A stretch of 9,541 nucleotides of DNA. It comes from Aquificaceae bacterium (GTDB lineage: Bacteria > Aquificota > Aquificia > Aquificales > Aquificaceae). A model generated the notes under the pieces. It ran no database searches. It worked only from the letters and a program-made list of their open reading frames with translations, and was not told the origin of the DNA. The position numbers were made by a program, and so were the translations under genes. The stretch's first letter is position 1; the number at the start of each line of letters is the position of its first letter. The stretch lies in contig WFYK01000001.1 in assembly GCA_015490105.1 (NCBI GenBank), positions 1 through 9,541 of the forward strand, written 5' to 3'. Shown here piece by piece: positions 6,442-9,541 of this stretch.

Positions 6442-6533
6442 TGGCGGAAGGGGAGGGATTCGAACCCTCGGTGCCCCAAAAGGGGCACACGGCGTTTCCA
6501 GCGCCGCGCCTTCGTCCGCTCGGCCACCCTTCC
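6442..6533 (-). tRNA. tRNA-Ser (anticodon GGA)
   Basis: Complete class II tRNA on the minus strand. The acceptor stem GGAAGGG (6533-6527) pairs with CCCTTCC (6452-6446), discriminator G at 6445, and CCA is encoded (6444-6442). The D stem is GCC/GGC. The anticodon stem CGGCG/CGCCG encloses the loop CTGGAAA, giving GGA (complement at 6497-6499), which reads UCC and UCU. A long variable arm (TGCCCC-TTTT-GGGGCA) identifies a serine-type tRNA. The T arm GAGGG-TTCGAAT-CCCTC is perfect. Total length is 92 with CCA. Confidence 0.98.
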
Positions 6534-6551
6534 TGCCCCTTAGCTGAAAAT

Positions 6552-6557
6552 ATTATA
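6552..6557 (-). promoter_or_regulatory. -10 box (TATAAT) for the tRNA-Ser operon
   Basis: A perfect TATAAT on the minus strand lies 18 bases before the tRNA 5' end, so transcription should start near 6545 and leave a leader of about 12 bases. No good -35 box is seen at the usual distance (6574-6581). This zone overlaps the left arm of the dyad upstream of the oxidoreductase operon. Confidence 0.65.
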
Positions 6558-6569
6558 TCCCCCTGACCC

Positions 6570-6598
6570 TTGTTTTCCTATAAGGATTCCCTTATATT
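6570..6598 (+). promoter_or_regulatory. Promoter of the 2-oxoacid:ferredoxin oxidoreductase operon
   Basis: TTGTTT (6570-6575) and TATATT (6593-6598) are separated by exactly 17 bases, a sigma-70-type arrangement with a good -10 and a weak -35. A start near 6605 would give a leader of about 28 bases ending in the strong SD of the first gene. The promoter is back to back with that of tRNA-Ser. Confidence 0.6.
6579..6596. promoter_or_regulatory. Perfect dyad between -35 and -10: candidate operator
   Basis: TATAAGG-ATTC-CCTTATA: two perfect 7-base arms around 4 bases. It fills most of the spacer and runs into the -10 box of the plus-strand promoter, while its left end falls in the -35 zone of the divergent tRNA promoter. 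A dimeric repressor bound here would block the carboxylase operon. The regulator is unknown. Confidence 0.5.
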
Positions 6599-6632
6599 TT
6601 TAACACACTCTGCTTTACAAGGAGGCAGGAGA

Positions 6633-6872
6633 ATGTATTACGTGGCTCAAGTCATAAGGGACGAATGTTCCAAATACAACTGTAAGCAGTGCACCCTTTT
6701 CTGTCCTGAGCCGAATACCTTGATGTATACCGATGAAGGGCACCACGCCTACGTTCAAACCGAAAGATGTAAGGGCTGTGCCCTGTGTGTTTACGTGTGC
6801 TCTAACCTGCTAAAGAGGGATTCCATAGAGATGGTCTATGCGGAGAACAGAGACGTTGCGGGTGTCAGATAA
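6633..6872 (+). CDS. porD: 2-oxoacid:ferredoxin oxidoreductase, delta (2x[4Fe-4S] ferredoxin-like) subunit
   Basis: 79-residue electron-transfer subunit that carries electrons between ferredoxin and the TPP site. Eight cysteines suit two [4Fe-4S] clusters: Cys12, 17, 20 and 24 (CX4CX2CX3CP, a wider first gap than the standard CX2C) and Cys46, 49, 52 and 56 (CKGCALCVYVCSN). The open frame reaches upstream to a TTG at 6570, but that codon lies in the promoter. The ATG at 6633 follows aaggagg (6619-6625) and is the clear start. First gene of the operon, 19 bases before the next gene. The enzyme could be the pyruvate (Por) or 2-oxoglutarate (For/Kor) synthase; these paralogues cannot be told apart by eye, so the symbol is provisional. 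Confidence 0.85.
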   Translation: MYYVAQVIRDECSKYNCKQCTLFCPEPNTLMYTDEGHHAYVQTERCKGCALCVYVCSNLLKRDSIEMVYAENRDVAGVR

Positions 6873-6891
6873 CTTTTTACGGAGGTAAAAA

Positions 6892-7461
6892 ATGGCGGAG
6901 CTTGGACCTTCAGGATACTCACCTTATCCGGTAGCTATGTATGAAGGGGTTTTAACCCCTCCGCCGGGTAAGGCTTTGATGTTTAACGAGATAGTAGACG
7001 AAGAGATCGCAATGCGCGAAGCCGCCAAAGCGATGCTGACCAGAGATAACCCCACCATCTTCCCAGGACCACAAGTCCTCTACGCTTGGAACGAGGAAGC
7101 TAAAGAAAAAGCCAAGCTGGTGAGAAAGATAGCGGAAACCCTCGGAGCAAAGATCATCCCCATGTATGACTACAGGCCCAAATACCCAAAGATTGACCCC
7201 GAAAAGGAGATAAACCCCAACCACCCTAACCTCACCATTTGGCACAACAACATAAAGGCTTGTATCTTCGTGGGTGTTCACTGCCACTATGCAAACGTAG
7301 CTCTCAAGATTATCAGGGCGGAAACCGATTGCTTTACCATAGCCCTTTGCGGAAACTCCGGCCACGAGGATGCGATGATCACGCTCAGAGATCAACACCT
7401 CGAGGAGCTTGAAAAATTCATAAAGGTTGCTGAGCAAGTAAAGAAGGAGCTCGGCAAGTGA
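6892..7461 (+). CDS. porE: Fifth subunit of Aquificales-type 2-oxoacid:ferredoxin oxidoreductase
   Basis: 189-residue protein resembling the extra (epsilon) subunit of the five-subunit pyruvate/2-oxoglutarate synthases of Hydrogenobacter; the recognition is from memory and operon position. Visible parts: a Pro/Tyr-rich N terminus, then an alpha/beta region. Near 53-66 it has NPTIFPGPQVLYAW followed by a helix and AKIIPMYDY, and at 122-143 KACIFVGVHCHYANVALKIIRA, then D-ITLRDQHLEELEKFI at the end. This order (GP-VL turn, helix, strand, then -FVGV--YYAN-like segment) recalls the epsilon subunit of CO dehydrogenase/acetyl-CoA synthase (DHS-like NAD/FAD-binding fold). Cys124, 131, 147 and 153 with His130 and 132 could bind metal, but no standard cluster motif is present. 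SD acggaggt precedes the ATG. Its TGA stop overlaps the next ATG. Exact role in the complex is unknown. Confidence 0.7.
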   Translation: MAELGPSGYSPYPVAMYEGVLTPPPGKALMFNEIVDEEIAMREAAKAMLTRDNPTIFPGPQVLYAWNEEAKEKAKLVRKIAETLGAKIIPMYDYRPKYPKIDPEKEINPNHPNLTIWHNNIKACIFVGVHCHYANVALKIIRAETDCFTIALCGNSGHEDAMITLRDQHLEELEKFIKVAEQVKKELGK

Positions 7462-8015
7462 TGGCAACCCAGACCAAGGTCTGGACTTACGAAGACTATC
7501 TTAAATTGGAAGACGATAAGAGATACGAGATTATAGAAGAAGAACTCATTGAAATTCCTGCACCGAGTGTAACGCATCAGAGAATTGTTGGAAAGCTCTT
7601 TAGGTTAATGAGTGACTTTGTAGAAAAGAAATCCCTCGGTGAAGTCTTCGTATCCCCGATAGATGTGATCCTTTCCGAAACTAACGTTGTGCAGCCAGAC
7701 CTTGTGTTTGTATCAAAGGGAAGATCTAATATCGTTCGGGATAAGGGAATATTCGGTGCTCCAGACCTTGTGATGGAAGTTATTTCTCCCTCAACGTTGA
7801 AAAGAGACACGGAGGATAAGAAGAGGCTATACGCTAAGTTCAAGGTTAGGGAACTTTGGGTTATCTTCCCCGGCGAGAGTGCGGTTGAGGTGTTTTCTTT
7901 GAAAGGTAAAGATTACGATGTTTGTTCTTTTGGTTACGAAAAGGGTGAGGTTAGTTCGTGCCTTTTGGAGGGTTTTGCGCTAAATTTAGAAGGTCTCTTT
8001 AAGGAGGTGGTCTGA
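7461..8015 (+). CDS. Uma2 family (DUF820) PD-(D/E)XK-type nuclease-like protein
   Basis: 184-residue stand-alone Uma2 domain. Motifs: YEIIEEELIEIPAPSVTHQ (22-40), VQPDLVFVS with Asp80, APDLVMEVISPST with Asp102 and Glu106, RDTEDKKRLYAK with Lys120, and RELWVI. These acidic residues and the lysine fit the PD-(D/E)XK fold assigned to the family; no member's biological role is well established, and the proteins are often called putative endonucleases. An alternative GTG start at 7458 lies better spaced from aaggag (7444-7449), but ATG at 7461 overlaps the previous stop as TGATG. The stop forms TGATG with the alpha-subunit start. G+C is lower than in neighbours: 19, 27 and 27 of 60 in the lines at 7501, 7681 and 7921, against 34 and 31 in alpha-subunit lines 8161 and 8521. 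It does not belong to the known enzyme and looks like an insertion. Confidence 0.88.
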   Translation: MATQTKVWTYEDYLKLEDDKRYEIIEEELIEIPAPSVTHQRIVGKLFRLMSDFVEKKSLGEVFVSPIDVILSETNVVQPDLVFVSKGRSNIVRDKGIFGAPDLVMEVISPSTLKRDTEDKKRLYAKFKVRELWVIFPGESAVEVFSLKGKDYDVCSFGYEKGEVSSCLLEGFALNLEGLFKEVV

Positions 8016-9220
8016 TGCAGAAGACTGAGCAGGTTCAATACAATAGAGCGGGTCAGAGGGTGGTCTCTCCCGACTACCTTCTCTTTGAAGCTCCCAGAGA
8101 AAAGCAGTTTATGACCGGATCGGAAGTGGTAAAAGAAGCGGTAAAAAGGGCAAGCGTTGACGCATCCGTCTCATACCCCATAACCCCGCAGTCTGAGGCA
8201 GCACACCTTATCGGTGAACTCTGGGTAGAGGGGTATGTAGGTGTCTACTTCAGAGGTGAGTCCGAGTTCGGTGTTATGTCCGAGATAGCGGGCTGTGCAA
8301 TGGCGGGAGCGAGGACCATAACCACCACTTCCGGACCCGGAACACTGAGGGCTATGGAAAACTTCCCCATGTGGGCGGGATCAAGACTTCCCATACAGCT
8401 CGTTCTTATGGCGAGGGGTGTAAACTCTCCCCTTAGCATACAGCCAGATAACCTTGAAGTCTCTTTCTTGCTGGATACGGGATGTATGATCTGGCACGCG
8501 GAAACCGCCCAAGAGCTCTTTGATATGATCCTTGCAGGCTTCGTGGTTGCGGAACAGCCCGACGTTCACGTTCCCATAATAACCGTAGTTGACGGATTCT
8601 TCATTTCCCACACAAGGGAAGCGGTCATGCTTCCTCCCGACGATATAGCCCTACCTCCCTACAACCCCTACAAAGCCCCTATGCCTCCTATAGACATGGA
8701 AATGTCTCCCGGAAGGTTCCTCAGAGACCCCTACGTTATGAAGTCTAACTACATCTCCTACGCTACCCACGCAAGCTGGCAGTTTGAGGTAAGGGCTGCC
8801 ATAGAAAGGTCAAGACCTTACGCTAAGCACTATCTCAGAGGCCTCATAGAGGAGTTCGGAGATCCCGAAGGTGAGATCGTCTTTGTGGCTTCGGGAACCG
8901 CCGCAGCGCAGGCTAAGGAAGCTACCCAGATCCTCATTCACGAGGAAGGAGTAAAGGCAAGGGTCGTTAGGATAAAGACCATAAGACCCTTCCCTGCCCA
9001 AGAGGTAATAGAGGCTCTCAGGGGTGCCAAATACGTGTTCGTTCCCGAGTTCAACGTCATCGGTTGGCTCGAGAGAGAACTAAGAAGGGTTCTTTACGGT
9101 AACTTGGATGTTCCCGTTATAGGCTCTCCGAGGGTTGCGGGCGGTATGACCATGCCTCCTGAGTTTATTGTTAAAGAAGTTCTTCAATTCCTTGGAAAGG
9201 AGGTGAAGCATGTCGTTTAA
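8015..9220 (+). CDS. porA: 2-oxoacid:ferredoxin oxidoreductase, alpha subunit
   Basis: 401-residue subunit carrying the pyrimidine/core part of the TPP enzyme that makes pyruvate or 2-oxoglutarate from an acyl-CoA, CO2 and reduced ferredoxin in the reductive TCA cycle. Signatures: SYPITPQSEAAH (53-64), the ESEFGVMSEIAGCAMAGARTITTTSGPG region, and domain II ending GEIVFVASGTAAAQAKEA with VRIKTIRPFP. An N-terminal stretch of ~30 residues precedes the conserved MTGSEVVKEA. The start at 8015 is fixed by a strong SD aaggaggtgg (8001-8010). The start overlaps the Uma2 stop by one base (TGATG), and the 3' end overlaps the beta gene by 11 bases. Pyruvate versus 2-oxoglutarate specificity is not resolved. 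Confidence 0.93.
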   Translation: MQKTEQVQYNRAGQRVVSPDYLLFEAPREKQFMTGSEVVKEAVKRASVDASVSYPITPQSEAAHLIGELWVEGYVGVYFRGESEFGVMSEIAGCAMAGARTITTTSGPGTLRAMENFPMWAGSRLPIQLVLMARGVNSPLSIQPDNLEVSFLLDTGCMIWHAETAQELFDMILAGFVVAEQPDVHVPIITVVDGFFISHTREAVMLPPDDIALPPYNPYKAPMPPIDMEMSPGRFLRDPYVMKSNYISYATHASWQFEVRAAIERSRPYAKHYLRGLIEEFGDPEGEIVFVASGTAAAQAKEATQILIHEEGVKARVVRIKTIRPFPAQEVIEALRGAKYVFVPEFNVIGWLERELRRVLYGNLDVPVIGSPRVAGGMTMPPEFIVKEVLQFLGKEVKHVV

Positions 9221-9541
9221 AGTGTTCAAAATAAACGAGGACCTTAAGGAATTTATGCCTCAGGAAGTTATTGACCTTGAAGAGAAAGCCACTTGGGGCA
9301 ACCCCAAAAGGGGTGTTATGGACCTCCCCTACGCCAAGGAGCTTATAGAAGAGCACTCCCTATGTGCGGGGTGCCCCGAGTCCGCAGCCTTCAGATACAT
9401 CCTTGCTTCCCTTCCCAACCCCGAAGACACCATAATCGTCAACTCCACGGGTTGCACCTCTTTGGTCTTTCCCCACATAGCCCTTCACACGGTCCACTCC
9501 CTCTTCGGGAACCAGAACGCCATAGCTTCCGGTATAAAGAG
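9210..9541 (+). CDS. porB: 2-oxoacid:ferredoxin oxidoreductase, beta subunit (5' part, cut by window end)
   Basis: Open frame from ATG 9210 to the window end, 110 codons visible, with no stop. It encodes the TPP-diphosphate-binding subunit: HSLCAGCPESAAFRYIL holds the first cluster-type CxxC pair, and NSTGCTSLVFPHIALHTVHSLFGNQNAIASGIKR is the start of the TPP and Mg-binding region typical of Por/Kor beta subunits. A strong SD aaaggaggt (9196-9204) lies 5 bases before the ATG. The first 11 bases overlap the end of the alpha gene. A gamma subunit gene is expected to follow outside the window. Confidence 0.93.
   Translation, partial: MSFKVFKINEDLKEFMPQEVIDLEEKATWGNPKRGVMDLPYAKELIEEHSLCAGCPESAAFRYILASLPNPEDTIIVNSTGCTSLVFPHIALHTVHSLFGNQNAIASGIK

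Noticed and set aside
6472..6490. GC-rich hairpin (TGCCCC-TTTT-GGGGCA) as a terminator
   Set aside because: It is the variable arm of tRNA-Ser, with no T-run following it.
6570..6632. Extended ferredoxin subunit starting at TTG 6570
   Set aside because: The extension runs through the promoter and dyad, encodes no conserved sequence, and a strong SD points to ATG 6633.
6952..7467. 171-codon open frame on the minus strand opposite the fifth oxidoreductase subunit
   Set aside because: No recognisable motifs, no suitable SD, and it lies wholly opposite a gene with strong context; it looks like a codon-bias shadow.
1..9541. CRISPR array, insertion sequence, phage or toxin-antitoxin module
   Set aside because: No regularly spaced repeats, transposase or terminal inverted repeats, integrase or paired small toxin/antitoxin frames were seen; the only mobile-looking gene is the Uma2 gene, and it has no flanking repeats.

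Overview
The window looks like the chromosome of a thermophilic, chemolithoautotrophic bacterium of the Aquificaceae (Hydrogenobacter, Thermocrinis, Aquifex or a relative). The clearest clue is the 3' operon: a 2-oxoacid:ferredoxin oxidoreductase with an extra ~190-residue subunit, as known for the five-subunit pyruvate and 2-oxoglutarate synthases of the reductive TCA cycle in Hydrogenobacter. Lys/Glu-rich, Gln-poor proteins and tightly packed or overlapping genes fit. The genus is inferred from memory of these families, not from a search.

Layout. (1) 1-2666, plus strand: the 3' part of an HtrA/DegQ periplasmic protease, a group-2 sigma-70 factor and TruB (tRNA U55 pseudouridine synthase), separated by only 5 and 3 bases. 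(2) 2641-3144, minus strand: a secreted c-type haem protein of the cytochrome P460 family, whose 3' end overlaps truB tail to tail by 26 bases. (3) 3145-4875: a divergent regulatory region with three TTGAA boxes spaced exactly 11 bp, then an OmpR-type response regulator and an overlapping histidine kinase with almost no extracytoplasmic sensor. (4) 6557 down to 4868, minus strand: a promoter, tRNA-Ser(GGA), a DUF2892 membrane protein, RuvX/YqgF and MltG. Only 25 bases lie between the tRNA and the first protein gene, and the protein genes overlap by 4 bases each, so this is probably one mixed tRNA-mRNA operon. (5) 6570-9541, plus strand: the oxidoreductase operon, reading small ferredoxin subunit, 189-residue extra subunit, an unexpected Uma2-family (DUF820) gene, alpha subunit, and a beta subunit cut by the window end.

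How it fits together. The oxidoreductase reductively carboxylates acetyl-CoA or succinyl-CoA with electrons from reduced ferredoxin. Its promoter lies back to back with the tRNA-Ser promoter and carries a perfect 7-bp dyad between -35 and -10, a good operator candidate. The points most worth a second look are the Uma2 gene spliced into the carboxylase operon with TGATG junctions on both sides, the resemblance of the extra subunit to the CODH/ACS epsilon subunit, the 11-bp-phased repeats before an SD-less response-regulator start, and the internal repeat in sigma region 3. No insertion sequence, CRISPR array, phage gene or obvious intrinsic terminator was seen. No stretch of more than about 100 bases lacks a gene.
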